Notes: a model not told the origin generated them from the sequence alone. Counted from the stretch's first letter, positions 13,039 through 21,818 are shown. The stretch: DNA of 40,805 nt from Oxalobacteraceae bacterium (GCA_030698225.1 JAUYNR010000109.1:1-40805); one strand, 5' to 3'. Translations and numbers: made by a program.

Positions 13039-13662
13039 ATGAGCCAATTTTTCCAGCTGCATCCAGACAATCCGCAACCGCGCCTGCTCAAGCAGGCGGC
13101 GCAAATCATCCACGCCGGCGGCATCGTCGCATTGCCGACCGATTCCTGCTACGCGCTGATATGCCATCTCGACGACAAGCATGCAGTCGAGCGCATGCGT
13201 CGTATCCGTGGTGTCGATGACAAGCACCTTTTGACTTTGCTGTGCCGTGATTTGAGTGAAATTGCGCTCTATGCGCGGATCGACAATACGCAGTTCCGCA
13301 TGCTCAAGGCGGCCACTCCCGGCCCGTATACGTTTATTCTGGAAGCCACCAAGGAAGTGCCGCGCCGTTTGAGCCATCCATCGCGCAAGACGATCGGCTT
13401 GCGGGTACCGGAAAACCGGATCGCGCACGCGTTGCTGGAAGAACTTGGCCAGCCCTTGCTGAGTACCACCCTGATTCTGCCCGGGCAGGCAGATCCCTTG
13501 ACCGATCCGGAGCAGATCCGCACACTGCTGTCGAAGCAAATTGAACTGATTGTGGACGGCGGCGCCTGCAGCCTGGAGCCGACCACCGTCATCGATCTGG
13601 TCGGTGCCGAGCCGGTCCTGGTGCGTCAGGGGCGCGGCAACGCCGCATTGTTCGGCTTGTAA
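13039..13662 (+). CDS. yciO: YciO, Sua5/YciO/YrdC-domain protein
   Basis: A 207-residue cytosolic protein of the YrdC fold, nearly the same length as E. coli YciO (206). Typical stretches are IVALPTDSCYAL, CRDLSE, TPGPYTFIL, KEVPRRL, KTIGLRVP and EPTTVIDL. The relatives TsaC and Sua5 make threonylcarbamoyl-AMP for the t6A base of tRNA; YciO itself is at most weakly active in that step, and its main role is unsettled. The frame is open four codons further up from a TTG, but the ATG at 13039 is the natural start. The ribosome site is poor, because the htpX terminator ends just upstream. A 213-base gap with dispersed-element copy C follows. Confidence 0.93.
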   Translation: MSQFFQLHPDNPQPRLLKQAAQIIHAGGIVALPTDSCYALICHLDDKHAVERMRRIRGVDDKHLLTLLCRDLSEIALYARIDNTQFRMLKAATPGPYTFILEATKEVPRRLSHPSRKTIGLRVPENRIAHALLEELGQPLLSTTLILPGQADPLTDPEQIRTLLSKQIELIVDGGACSLEPTTVIDLVGAEPVLVRQGRGNAALFGL

Positions 13663-13695
13663 AAGGGCGCCGCGCAGACTTCTTATAGTATGGTA

Positions 13696-13754
13696 TGTAT
13701 TTTTAGAGTCGATCTATTTATATTCGGTAAAGGCAATGTTTTTATCTATACTCC
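13696..13754 (+). repeat. 59-base dispersed element, copy C
   Basis: TGTATTTTTA at columns 1-10, ATTCGG at 13722-13727, ATACTCC at 13748-13754. Column 29 is T instead of G, and column 17 is A instead of C, so the first hairpin keeps its pair (A-T for C-G). Just right of the element lies CATATTTAAAATATG, a separate AT-rich palindrome (13758-13772). The gap lies between yciO and the M50 protease gene, both forward. Confidence 0.85.
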
Positions 13755-13875
13755 GTCATATTTAAAATATGATGAGAGTGCAAACAGCACCACATCCGGT
13801 TTTTGTCGCGCTTGTCGCGGTATCCGCAATGACTGCAAACCGGTAGCGGTCCATCCCCTCTGATAAAATCCAGCC

Positions 13876-14535
13876 ATGAATGACATGATCCAGACCGTCG
13901 CGGTATATGCGCTACCGGTATTATTCGCAATAACGCTGCATGAAGCGGCGCATGCCTATGCCGCCAAGTATTTCGGCGACACGACTGCTTACCAGCAAGG
14001 CCGGATGAGCCTCAATCCGGTCAGGCACATCGACCCTTTCGGTACCATCCTGATTCCGATCATGATGTATTTCGCCACCGGCGGCGCTTTTCTGTTCGGT
14101 TACGCGAAGCCGGTTCCGGTCGATTTTTCACGCTTGCGCAATCCGAAGAAGCAAATGGCCTGGGTCGCCCTGGCTGGCCCGGCCGCGAATCTATTCATGG
14201 CGTTGCTGTGGATGATCTTCGGCACGTTGCTGGCAGCGCTGCAGATGGAAGAAATGTTCTTCATGCGCATGGCGCAAGCCGGAGTGCTGGTCAATCTGGT
14301 GATATTTGCTCTCAACCTGTTTCCGCTGCCGCCGCTCGACGGCGGGCGCATCGTCACCAGCATGCTGCCGGACAAATATGCGACGCCGTATGCGCGCATC
14401 GAACCTTACGGCTTTTTCATCCTGATCGGGCTGATGTTGCTGCATGTGCTGCAGTATTGGCTGGTACCGGTGATGGTGATCGCCAATACCGTATTGACAT
14501 TAATCGTTTCCCCACTGAACTTTCTTTTGAACTGA
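13876..14535 (+). CDS. Site-2 protease family membrane metalloprotease (M50B)
   Basis: A 219-residue integral membrane protein. The first membrane helix carries HEAAH (His22-Glu23-His26), the zinc site of M50 proteases; the later FPLPPLDGGRIV supplies the third ligand Asp. Four to five hydrophobic helices make up nearly the whole chain, with no PDZ domain, as in the small SpoIVFB/YwhC-like subgroup. Substrates of this subgroup are mostly unknown; regulated intramembrane cleavage is inferred. The stop is ten bases before trpS, and the cluster yciO-M50-trpS is a recurring betaproteobacterial neighbourhood as far as I recall, which may reflect shared transcription only. Confidence 0.9.
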   Translation: MNDMIQTVAVYALPVLFAITLHEAAHAYAAKYFGDTTAYQQGRMSLNPVRHIDPFGTILIPIMMYFATGGAFLFGYAKPVPVDFSRLRNPKKQMAWVALAGPAANLFMALLWMIFGTLLAALQMEEMFFMRMAQAGVLVNLVIFALNLFPLPPLDGGRIVTSMLPDKYATPYARIEPYGFFILIGLMLLHVLQYWLVPVMVIANTVLTLIVSPLNFLLN

Positions 14536-14545
14536 CCGACTGACT

Positions 14546-15748
14546 ATGTACCCTGATCGCGTTGTTTCCGGCATGCGCCCCACCGGCGCGCTGCACCTTG
14601 GCCATTATCATGGCGCCCTGAAAAACTGGATCAGGATGCAGGCTGAAATGCCGTGCCTGTTCTTTGTTGCCGACTGGCATGCATTGACTACCAACTACGA
14701 CGACCCTTCGCAGATAGAAGCCAGCACCTGGGAGATGGTGATCGACTGGCTGGCGGCCGGCGTGGATCCGTCCGAAGCGACACTCTTCATTCAGTCCCGG
14801 GTGCCGGAACATGCGGAATTGCACTTGCTGCTGTCGATGGCCACGCCGCTGGGCTGGCTGGAGCGGGTGCCGACCTACAAGGACCAGATCGAAAAGCTGT
14901 CGCACAAGGATCTCACCACCTACGGTTTCTTGGGCTATCCATTGCTGATGGCTGCCGACGTGCTGATTTATCGCGCCACCCAAGTGCCGGTCGGCGAAGA
15001 CCAGGTGCCGCATGTCGAGATAACGCGCGAAATCGCGCGCCGCTTCAATCATCTGTACGGCAAGGAAAAAGGCTTCGAGGAAAAGGCGCAGGAAGCGGTC
15101 AAGAAACTCGGCAGCAAGCGCGCCAAGATGTACAACCAATTGCGCACCGAATTCCAGCAGAAAGGCAAGGAAGATGCTCTGGAGCAAGCCAAAGCCATGC
15201 TCGACGATGCACAAAACCTGTCGATGATCGACCGCGAACGGTTGTTCGGTTATCTGGAAGGCAGTCGCAAGCTGATCCTGGTCGAACCGCAGGCGCGCCT
15301 GACCGAATCATCGCGCCTGCCGGGCCTGGACGGACAAAAGATGTCCAAGAGCTACGGCAATGCGATTGCGCTGCGCGAGGACAAGGACTCCGTCACCAGG
15401 AAAATCCGCACCATGCCGACCGACCCGGCGCGGGTGCGCCGCACCGATCCGGGCGATCCGGAAAAATGTCCGGTGTGGCAGCTGCACCAGGTGTATTCCG
15501 ATTCCGCCACCAAGGAATGGGTGGTCACGGGTTGCAAATCCGCCGGCATCGGTTGCCTCGAATGCAAGCAGCCGGTGATCGACGCGGTGCTGAAAGAGCA
15601 GGAGCCGATGCGCGAACGGGCTCAGCAATACCTCGACGATCCTTCGCTGGTGCGTGCAATCATCGCCGACGGCTGCGACAAGGCGCGCAAACTGGCGCAG
15701 GAAACCATGCGCGACGTGCGCGAGGCCATGGGTCTGAGCTATAGCTAG
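14546..15748 (+). CDS. trpS: Tryptophanyl-tRNA synthetase
   Basis: A 400-residue class I synthetase that charges tRNA-Trp in the cytosol. The HIGH-type signature is HLGHYHGAL (residues 17-25) and the second signature is KMSKSYGN. It is longer than the 334-residue E. coli enzyme because of a charged insert of about 60 residues before KMSKS (EEKAQEAVKKLGSKRAKMY and onwards) and a C-terminal Cys cluster, CKSAGIGCLECKQ, that could bind a metal. Both look normal for the longer proteobacterial form. The gene is ten bases after the M50 protease gene and four bases before a methyltransferase gene, so the three probably share one mRNA. Confidence 0.97.
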   Translation: MYPDRVVSGMRPTGALHLGHYHGALKNWIRMQAEMPCLFFVADWHALTTNYDDPSQIEASTWEMVIDWLAAGVDPSEATLFIQSRVPEHAELHLLLSMATPLGWLERVPTYKDQIEKLSHKDLTTYGFLGYPLLMAADVLIYRATQVPVGEDQVPHVEITREIARRFNHLYGKEKGFEEKAQEAVKKLGSKRAKMYNQLRTEFQQKGKEDALEQAKAMLDDAQNLSMIDRERLFGYLEGSRKLILVEPQARLTESSRLPGLDGQKMSKSYGNAIALREDKDSVTRKIRTMPTDPARVRRTDPGDPEKCPVWQLHQVYSDSATKEWVVTGCKSAGIGCLECKQPVIDAVLKEQEPMRERAQQYLDDPSLVRAIIADGCDKARKLAQETMRDVREAMGLSYS

Positions 15749-15751
15749 ACC

Positions 15752-16333
15752 ATGAGCGCTTTCGTTGCCTTGCACACAAATCAGGATGCGCCTTCTGCCT
15801 GGGTGCAGCGCTTCGCGGCGCTGATTCCGCCCGGGCAGGTGCTGGATCTGGCGTGCGGCGGTGGGCGCCATGCGCGTTTGCTGGCGGCTTCCGGACATCC
15901 GGTGTTGGCGGTGGACCGCGACCCGGCGGCGCTGGCCCGGGCAGCCGGGCCGGGCATTGTCACCACCGAGGTCGATCTGGAAGCCGATGGTGCGGCATGG
16001 CCTTTCGAGGATGGTCAGTTTGCCGCGATCGTAGTTGTTAATTATCTACATCGCCCTTTGTTCCCGCATATTCTGGCTAGCCTGGCAAACGGCGGTGTGC
16101 TGATATATGAGACTTTCGCCAGCGGCAATGCGCTCTACGGCAAGCCATCCAATCCGGATTTTTTACTGAACCGCGGCGAGTTGCTCGACCTGCTCAGGCA
16201 GTATGCCGGCAGCATGCATGTGCTGGCATTTGAAGACGGCTATACCGCGGTGCCGAAGCCTGCGATGGTGCAAAGGATATGCGCGATCAAGAATCCAGCC
16301 GGCTTTCCACCCGGACAGCCGCGACTGTTTTGA
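15752..16333 (+). CDS. Class I SAM-dependent methyltransferase
   Basis: A 193-residue protein of the Rossmann-like methyltransferase fold. Motif I is VLDLACGGGRHARLLA (about residues 30-45), followed by VLAVDRDPAAL with the acidic residue that holds the SAM ribose. A later FAAIVVVNYLHRPL corresponds to motif IV. It resembles the TehB-like group of small methyltransferases, but the substrate cannot be named. The ATG is three bases after the trpS stop, so it is coupled to trpS. The chain is complete and of usual length for the group. Confidence 0.85.
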   Translation: MSAFVALHTNQDAPSAWVQRFAALIPPGQVLDLACGGGRHARLLAASGHPVLAVDRDPAALARAAGPGIVTTEVDLEADGAAWPFEDGQFAAIVVVNYLHRPLFPHILASLANGGVLIYETFASGNALYGKPSNPDFLLNRGELLDLLRQYAGSMHVLAFEDGYTAVPKPAMVQRICAIKNPAGFPPGQPRLF

Positions 16334-16426
16334 TGCCATATTGCGAGCAACACTGCAACACTGCACCACGCGCGCGGGCTATCCGCTACAATTAATCCTT
16401 TACATTCCACGTATTAAAGACTCTTT

Positions 16427-17317
16427 ATGATCAAGGGCAGCATAGTAGCAATCGTCACCCCGATGCACGCAGACGGCAGCCTCGATCTGCCTGGCTTGCG
16501 CAAACTGATAGACTGGCACATCGCAGAAGGCACCGACGGCATCGTGATTGTCGGCACCACCGGCGAATCGCCGACAGTCTCGGTGGAAGAGCACTGCGAA
16601 CTGATCAGGGTCGCAGTCGAACATACCAACAAGCGCATCCCTATCGTCGCCGGCACCGGCGGCAATTCCACTTCAGAGGCGATCGCGCTGACCCGTTATG
16701 CGAAGGATGTCGGCGCCGACGCATCGCTGCTGGTGGTGCCGTATTACAACCGTCCGACCCAGGAAGGCATGTATCAGCACTTCAAAAAAATCGCCGAGTC
16801 GGTGGATTTGCCGGTGATTTTGTATAACGTTCCAGGCCGCACGGTGGCCGACATGCATAACGACACCATCCTGCGCCTGGCGCAAGTCCCGGGTATCATC
16901 GGAGTCAAGGATGCGACCGGCAACATCGGCCGCGGCACCGACCTGATCCGACTTGCGCCACAATCCTTTGCGGTATATTCGGGTGACGATCCGACCGCCA
17001 TGGCGTTGATGTTTTGCGGTGGCAAAGGCAATATTTCGGTGACCGCCAACGTGGCGCCGCGTGCGATGCATGAGCTGTGCATGGCGGCAATGGATGGCAA
17101 TGTGGCACTGGCAATTGAAATCAACAATCACTTGCTGCCGCTGCACAACAAACTCTTCATTGAACCCAATCCGCTGCCGGTCAAATGGGCGATGACGGAA
17201 ATGGGTTTGATACCGCCGGGCATCCGCCTGCCGCTGGTGCCGATGTCTGCGCAGTACCAGGATGCGGTGCGTGCAGCGTTGCGTGAGTCGGGTGTATTGC
17301 CGGGTGTATTACAATAA
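16427..17317 (+). CDS. dapA: 4-hydroxy-tetrahydrodipicolinate synthase
   Basis: A 296-residue enzyme that condenses pyruvate with aspartate semialdehyde, the first committed step to lysine and meso-diaminopimelate for peptidoglycan. The Schiff-base lysine is Lys161 in [10 protein letters not shown], the catalytic Tyr133 is in LYNVPGRT, and [10 protein letters not shown] marks the substrate loop. The ATG at 16427 is preceded by a TACAAT at 16387-16392 that may be a -10 box, so dapA can have its own promoter within the forward cluster. It is followed by bamC, a pairing also known from E. coli (dapA-bamC). Confidence 0.97.
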   Translation: MIKGSIVAIVTPMHADGSLDLPGLRKLIDWHIAEGTDGIVIVGTTGESPTVSVEEHCELIRVAVEHTNKRIPIVAGTGGNSTSEAIALTRYAKDVGADASLLVVPYYNRPTQEGMYQHFKKIAESVDLPVILYNVPGRTVADMHNDTILRLAQVPGIIGVKDATGNIGRGTDLIRLAPQSFAVYSGDDPTAMALMFCGGKGNISVTANVAPRAMHELCMAAMDGNVALAIEINNHLLPLHNKLFIEPNPLPVKWAMTEMGLIPPGIRLPLVPMSAQYQDAVRAALRESGVLPGVLQ

Positions 17318-17391
17318 GCGTCAACTTCTCCACCAGCCGGACGGATTGCATTGCTCCGGCTCCGAACATCGCTTTTTAATTCCGTAACGAT

Positions 17392-18582
17392 ATGACTATT
17401 CGCAAGAACACTCAGTTGGATCAACGCAATATCGCTCAGCGTGGCCTTGTTTATGGCCTGGTTCTGGCCGGGCTGACCGGTTGCAGCTCCGTCGGTTCCA
17501 TGCTTGAAGCGGACAAGATCGATTACAAAAGCGCGAGCAAGGCATCCGCGCCTTCGCTGGAAATTCCGCCGGACCTGACGCAATTGCAGCGCGACAATCG
17601 CTATGCGATTCCCGATCTGAATAACCGCGGCACTGCAACCGCTTCCGGTTTCAGCTTGCAACAAAATACGCAGAGTCCGGCCGCTGCTGCTGTAGCAGTG
17701 GCACCCAAGGCGGCCGCCGACATCCATATCGAACGGGCTGGCAACCAGCGCTGGTTAGTCGTCAAGCAATCGCCGGAAGTCTTGTGGCCGCAAATCAAGG
17801 AATTCTGGCAGGAATCGGGTTTCCTGATCAATCTCGAATCTCCTGAATCGGGTGTGATGGAAACCGATTGGGCAGAAAATCGGGCAAAAATTCCTCAGGA
17901 CATTATTCGCAGAACGCTGGGGAAAGTGCTTGATTCCTTGTATTCGACCGGTGAGCGCGATAAATTCAGGACGCGACTGGAGCGTGGCGCGGACGGCACC
18001 ACTGAGATATTTATCAGTCACCGCGGCGCGCAAGAGGTGCTGACTGGCAGCAACAAGGAAACTACGGTATGGACGCCGCGGCCTGCTGACCCTGAACTCG
18101 AAGCCGAATTCCTGTCGCGTTTGATGGCGCGCTTCGGCATTGAGGTGGAGCAGGCCAAGGTGATAGTGGCGAATGCCGCACCGGAGCAGACGCGGGCCAG
18201 GATCGTCAAGGCCGGCGGCGCCAACAGCGCCTATGTCGAGGTTGACGAAAATTTTGAACGGGCTTGGCGCCGGGTCGGCTTGGCTCTGGACCGGGTCGGA
18301 TTCACGGTGGAAGACCGCGATCGCAACCAGGGTCTGTATTTTGTCCGCTACGTGGATCAGGATCTGGACGCAAATAACAAGCCTACTGGCGAGAAAGGCT
18401 TCCTCTCCCGCCTGTTTTCATCCAGCTCTTCCGACAAGGCAAAAAAAGCGCAGCGTTATCGCGTTGCGGTCAAGGGCGTAGCCGCTGCCAGCCAGATTTC
18501 GGTCTTGGATGACAAGGGGCTTGCAGAAACCTCACCGGCTGCAGGAAAAATTCTGTCTTTGTTGAATGAGCAATTAAAATAG
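17392..18582 (+). CDS. bamC: Outer-membrane assembly lipoprotein BamC
   Basis: A 396-residue lipoprotein subunit of the BAM complex, which inserts beta-barrel proteins into the outer membrane. The N-terminus is a long signal peptide ending in the lipobox LTGC (Cys31 is the likely lipidated residue), then the unstructured DKIDYKSASKASAPSLEIPPDL stretch that contacts BamD in the E. coli protein. Two helix-grip domains follow (about residues 115-215 and 270-395). The gene follows dapA by 74 bases, the same order as in E. coli. The start is the ATG at 17392; the charged 18-residue lead before the hydrophobic core is longer than usual, so a later start is possible, but no internal Met lies before the core. 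Confidence 0.93.
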   Translation: MTIRKNTQLDQRNIAQRGLVYGLVLAGLTGCSSVGSMLEADKIDYKSASKASAPSLEIPPDLTQLQRDNRYAIPDLNNRGTATASGFSLQQNTQSPAAAAVAVAPKAAADIHIERAGNQRWLVVKQSPEVLWPQIKEFWQESGFLINLESPESGVMETDWAENRAKIPQDIIRRTLGKVLDSLYSTGERDKFRTRLERGADGTTEIFISHRGAQEVLTGSNKETTVWTPRPADPELEAEFLSRLMARFGIEVEQAKVIVANAAPEQTRARIVKAGGANSAYVEVDENFERAWRRVGLALDRVGFTVEDRDRNQGLYFVRYVDQDLDANNKPTGEKGFLSRLFSSSSSDKAKKAQRYRVAVKGVAAASQISVLDDKGLAETSPAAGKILSLLNEQLK

Positions 18583-18618
18583 AAATCAGGTGCTGAGGGT
18601 GCTGAAACTCGCTGTACT

Positions 18619-19401
18619 TTGAAGTTTTCCTGCCTGGGCAGCGGTAGCGATGGAAATGCGCTGCTGATTTGCGCCGCATCGGGCATCACGCGCACTACGG
18701 TGATGCTCGATTGCGGTTTTGGCTTGCGCGAGACCGAACGCCGATTAATCCGACTAGGCATGACTCCGGGTGATTTGTCCGGGATTGTGGTCACCCATGA
18801 GCACCAAGACCATGTCGGCGGCGTATTCACGCTGGCACGCCGTCACCGCATTCCTGTCTGGCTCAGTTACGGCACATATCGGGCTGTGCGGCATAAATGC
18901 GAGGGGGTCGAACTGCATTTTTGCCGCGACGGGGATCGTTTCAGCATCGGCGACTTGTGCCTGTCGCCTTACACCGTGCCGCATGATGCACGCGAGCCGC
19001 TGCAATACGTGGCAACCGATGGAAACTCCACACTCGGCGTGCTGACCGATGCCGGCCAGTCAACGCCGCATCTGGTGCGGGCTCTGGACAGATGCGATGG
19101 CATTTTTTTGGAGTGCAATCACGATAAGGCGATGCTTGTCGATTCCAGTTATCCGTATTCGCTTAAGAAACGTATCGGCGGCGATTATGGACATCTTTCC
19201 AACGAAACGGCGTCCGGGATACTGCGGGAGATCGACAAGTCGCACCTGAAGCGGCTGGTCGGCGGCCATCTCAGCTTGCAAAACAATACCCCTGCACTCG
19301 CTCTGGCAGCTCTAATGCGGGGTTTGGATGGTCATCGGGCCGAGGTAACAGTGGCCTGCCAGCAGGACGGATTCGACTGGATCGATTTGTCGCCGGTTTG
19401 A
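18619..19401 (+). CDS. Metallo-beta-lactamase-fold hydrolase (YycJ/WalJ-like)
   Basis: A 260-residue cytosolic member of the metallo-beta-lactamase fold. The zinc signature THEHQDHVGG (about residues 59-68) is intact, and further ligands are likely in TVPHDA, ECNHD and GGHLS. The N-terminus KFSCLGSGSDGNALL is typical of the YycJ/WalJ group, thought to act as a DNA exonuclease or phosphodiesterase; the role in proteobacteria is not established. The start is a TTG at 18619: no ATG lies in frame between the bamC stop and residue 32, and the TTG start gives the family N-terminus. The gene is in the same frame as bamC, 36 bases after it. A terminator follows. Confidence 0.88.
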   Translation: MKFSCLGSGSDGNALLICAASGITRTTVMLDCGFGLRETERRLIRLGMTPGDLSGIVVTHEHQDHVGGVFTLARRHRIPVWLSYGTYRAVRHKCEGVELHFCRDGDRFSIGDLCLSPYTVPHDAREPLQYVATDGNSTLGVLTDAGQSTPHLVRALDRCDGIFLECNHDKAMLVDSSYPYSLKKRIGGDYGHLSNETASGILREIDKSHLKRLVGGHLSLQNNTPALALAALMRGLDGHRAEVTVACQQDGFDWIDLSPV

Positions 19402-19465
19402 TTTTCTTGCGTCGCGTATTCGGCAAGCTCTTTTCCTGCAGCAAAAAGCAAATTACTTCCAACGT

Positions 19466-19495
19466 AAAAAAGCCAGCCGGTTGGCTGGCTTTTTC
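19466..19495. terminator. Bidirectional intrinsic terminator
   Basis: AGCCAGCC (19471-19478) pairs with GGCTGGCT (19483-19490) around the loop GGTT. It is flanked by an A run on the left and TTTTT on the right, so it can end transcripts from both the forward MBL gene and the reverse lipoprotein gene. Confidence 0.9.
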
Positions 19496-19509
19496 AGGTA
19501 ATCAGATGA

Positions 19510-19755
19510 TTACTTGGCTGGTTCAGCAGGTGCAGCAGGTGCGTCAGCAGGAGCGGCGTCAGCAGGAGCAGCAGGTGCGGCGTCAGCAGGAGCGGCGTCA
19601 GCAGGTGCAGCAGGCGCGGCGTCAGCAGGAGCAGCGTCAGCAGGAGCGGCAGGTGCAACGCTCTCAACAGCTGGTTCTGCTACTGGCTCTTCTTTCTTGC
19701 CGCAACCAGCCAAAACGATAGCCAACAGGGACGCTAACAGGAGTGATTTTTTCAT
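19510..19755 (-). CDS. Small Ala/Pro-repeat lipoprotein
   Basis: An 81-residue exported lipoprotein of unknown function. MKKSLLLASLLAIVLAGCGKK is a clear lipoprotein signal with lipobox LAGC (Cys18). The mature part is almost only Ala, Pro, Asp and Glu: three units of AAPADAAPADAAP (residues 36-73, the last one residue shorter), ending in APAEPAK. The low complexity suggests an extended, acidic spacer at the membrane surface or an antigen-like coat protein; no domain can be assigned. The forward strand of the same bases also stays open, which is only a composition effect of the repeat. The gene has its own 286-base upstream region and a terminator at its 3' end. The signal peptide makes the coding strand certain enough. 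Confidence 0.85.
   Translation of the reverse strand: MKKSLLLASLLAIVLAGCGKKEEPVAEPAVESVAPAAPADAAPADAAPAAPADAAPADAAPAAPADAAPADAPAAPAEPAK
19537..19650 (-). repeat. 39-bp in-frame tandem repeat inside the lipoprotein gene
   Basis: Three consecutive units at 19612-19650, 19573-19611 and 19537-19572 (39, 39 and 36 bp) code for AAPADAAPADAAP-type blocks. Each unit is itself made of shorter GCGTCAGCAGGA-like steps. The units differ by only a few bases, so the repeat number is likely to change between strains. Confidence 0.8.
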
Positions 19756-19804
19756 GAGTATTCCTTAAATTGAATTTGAATGAATGACAGATTTATTGCG
19801 ATGA

Positions 19805-19822
19805 ATAATTACCGGTAATTAT
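19805..19822. promoter_or_regulatory. 18-bp perfect palindrome upstream of the lipoprotein gene
   Basis: ATAATTACCGGTAATTAT is an exact inverted repeat 49 bases before the lipoprotein ATG. It is the right size for a dimeric regulator site. The rest of the gap (19756-20041) is AT-rich, holds a weaker dyad TGCAC/GTGCA at 19851-19866, and shows no ORF that I can support. Confidence 0.5.
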
Positions 19823-20041
19823 CGCTCAATAGTTTGGTTTTTTTCGATTATGCACGAATTGGTGCACTGCGATACTTATAACCCTACCAGCCGCAATTAT
19901 AGCGATTTTTAAAAGTTCTGCTATAAGTGCCAACATTATTTTTGTAATATCGCAACATGTGCCGACCTAATTCCAATGATCGGAATGATGAGGGAGGCAA
20001 GTTGGCGCATTTGATAATCGAATTATCGAAGTAGCAGTATT

Positions 20042-21163
20042 TCACGCCAGATTCAGCCAGCCGTCCTGGTACCACAGATGCAGTGCTTCCTGTACGTCGA
20101 CCGAAGCGGCGGCTATCTCTATGCCGTCCAGCGCGCGGCTATTTGCCAGCAAGTCGAGTGTGCTCTTGTCAGCGCGGGTAGTCGCAAACGATTCGCCGTT
20201 AATGAAAATATGTTTACCGCGATACAGCATCTGGGTTTTGCGTGACAGCACTATCCCGCGCTTGATGGCCGCCTGGACGAATTTTTCTGCTGAGAGCGGG
20301 CGTGCCGGCGGCGCAAAGGTCACGCAGGCCTTCGGTTCCGACAGGTAGCCGCCCAGAAAGAGTGCGATGTCGTCTTCGGTGAACTGTACCTTGATCAATT
20401 CAGCCGAAATGCGCGACAGCATCGCGCGACTGATTTCGGCCGGATGCGCAGTCGGCTTCAGGTCTGGGTCCGCATACTTTCCGGGCAGATCGATCGAGTC
20501 GGCCATGAATTGCAGGAATGCTTCGCCCAGTTCCTGGTAGGCCGGAGCCCGGAAGCCGATCGAATAGGTCATACATTCGCCGATCGCGATGCCGTCGTGG
20601 GCATAATGGGGCGGCAGATAAAGCATGTCGCCCGGTTCCAGCACGAATTCCTGTTCCGGCTGGAAGTCGCGCAGGATCTTGAGCGGCAACCCTTCGATGA
20701 TGGTCAGGTCTTTTTGCGCCCCGATACGCCAGTGGCGCTGGCCGTGCGCCTGCAACAGGAACACGTCGTAGGAATCGAAATGCGGGCCGACGCCGCCAGT
20801 GTCGGTCGCGTAGCTGATCATCAGGTCGTCCAGGCGTGCATCGGGGACGAAGCGGAACTGCCGCAGCAGCGCATCGGCCGCATCATGATGCAGGTTGACG
20901 CTTTGCACCAGCAGCGTCCAATTTTTCTGGCAGAGGTCGGGAACCGCATCAATCGGGCCGTTTTGCAGCTTGTATTGCTGCTCGAAATGGGTCAGCAGGC
21001 GGGATTCGACATCCTCTTGCCGGGCCAGCGCGAATAGTGCCTGGCGCGATAGCAATGGCTTGAAGCCGGGAATGGCTTGGCGGATCAGCAGCGGCTTTTT
21101 TTGCCAGTAATCGCGGAAAAATTGTGTCGGAGTCAATCCGCCCAGAAGAGTGAGTTTTTTCAT
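20042..21163 (-). CDS. roxA: Ribosomal protein uL16 arginine hydroxylase (RoxA/YcfD)
   Basis: A 373-residue cupin (JmjC-type) Fe(II)/2-oxoglutarate oxygenase. E. coli YcfD hydroxylates an arginine of ribosomal protein uL16, and this protein has the same plan: N-terminal TPTQFFRDYWQKKPLLIRQA, then the iron-binding HFDSYD stretch (GPHFDSYDVFLLQAHGQRHW), LPPHYAHDG, and a C-terminal winged-helix-like part. The frame is open 17 codons upstream, but the ATG at 21163 (MKKLTLLGGLTPTQFF) is the natural start. It is divergent from slyD across 66 bases. The chain is complete and of normal length. Confidence 0.92.
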   Translation of the reverse strand: MKKLTLLGGLTPTQFFRDYWQKKPLLIRQAIPGFKPLLSRQALFALARQEDVESRLLTHFEQQYKLQNGPIDAVPDLCQKNWTLLVQSVNLHHDAADALLRQFRFVPDARLDDLMISYATDTGGVGPHFDSYDVFLLQAHGQRHWRIGAQKDLTIIEGLPLKILRDFQPEQEFVLEPGDMLYLPPHYAHDGIAIGECMTYSIGFRAPAYQELGEAFLQFMADSIDLPGKYADPDLKPTAHPAEISRAMLSRISAELIKVQFTEDDIALFLGGYLSEPKACVTFAPPARPLSAEKFVQAAIKRGIVLSRKTQMLYRGKHIFINGESFATTRADKSTLDLLANSRALDGIEIAAASVDVQEALHLWYQDGWLNLA

Positions 21164-21194
21164 GCGTGCATTATAGTCAAGACGGCCGGACAGG

Positions 21195-21200
21195 TATAAT
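21195..21200 (+). promoter_or_regulatory. probable -10 box of slyD
   Basis: TATAAT lies 30 bases before the slyD ATG in the divergent roxA/slyD gap. The possible -35 (TTATAG, 18 bases upstream) is weak. Confidence 0.45.
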
Positions 21201-21229
21201 CTGCCGGTTATCAAAAGAAAGGATTAAAC

Positions 21230-21778
21230 ATGAAGATCGCCAAGAATACGGTAGTGACTGTGCACTACAAATTGTCAGATGCGCAAGGCAATCTGATCGA
21301 GGAAGGCCGCGAGCCGATGGTGTATCTGCATGGCGGCTATGAGAATACCTTGCCCAAAATCGAGGAAGCGCTGGAGGGCAAAGAGGCCGGATTCGACATC
21401 ACAATCCAGGTTGAGCCGGAAGATGCATTCGGTGAATACGATGCGGAGCTGGTCAAGGTAGAGCCGCGCAAACATCTGCCGAACCCGCTGGAAGTCGGCA
21501 TGCAGTTCGAAGGCACGCCGGAAGAAGGCGATAGAGGCGATAGCGGCTTGATCTTTACCGTGACCGATATTACCGACGACAAGGTGGTGTTGGACGGCAA
21601 TCATCCGCTGGCAGGCATGGCGCTGCGGTTTTGGCTCAATGTCAAGGAAGTGCGAGCCGCCACCGAGGAAGAAATTACGCACGAACACGTGCACGGTGCG
21701 CATGGCCATCACCATGGCGATGACGACGATCTTGATGAAGGCGCGGGCGATGCGTTCCGCTCCCATCCGCTACACTAA
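21230..21778 (+). CDS. slyD: FKBP-type peptidyl-prolyl isomerase SlyD
   Basis: A 182-residue cytosolic prolyl isomerase and chaperone that also handles nickel for hydrogenase or urease assembly in some bacteria. The FKBP part (residues 1-70 and 125-150) is split by the insert-in-flap chaperone domain, as in SlyD. The C-terminal tail is rich in His and acidic residues (HEHVHGAHGHHHGDDDD), the metal-binding part of the family. AAAGGA gives a good ribosome site. A strong terminator follows, so it is a single-gene unit. Confidence 0.95.
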   Translation: MKIAKNTVVTVHYKLSDAQGNLIEEGREPMVYLHGGYENTLPKIEEALEGKEAGFDITIQVEPEDAFGEYDAELVKVEPRKHLPNPLEVGMQFEGTPEEGDRGDSGLIFTVTDITDDKVVLDGNHPLAGMALRFWLNVKEVRAATEEEITHEHVHGAHGHHHGDDDDLDEGAGDAFRSHPLH

Positions 21779-21818
21779 ATTGGCCGCAGCGGGCCACGAA
21801 ACCCGCAATGCAAAGACG

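Noticed and set aside
19514..19768. Forward-strand 84-codon Gly/Ala/Ser frame
   Set aside because: It is the antisense of the lipoprotein repeat; the reverse strand has the lipoprotein signal, a start and a terminator.
19851..19866. TGCAC-N6-GTGCA as an NtrC site
   Set aside because: Half-sites resemble the NtrC consensus, but the spacing and centre do not fit and no sigma-54 promoter follows.
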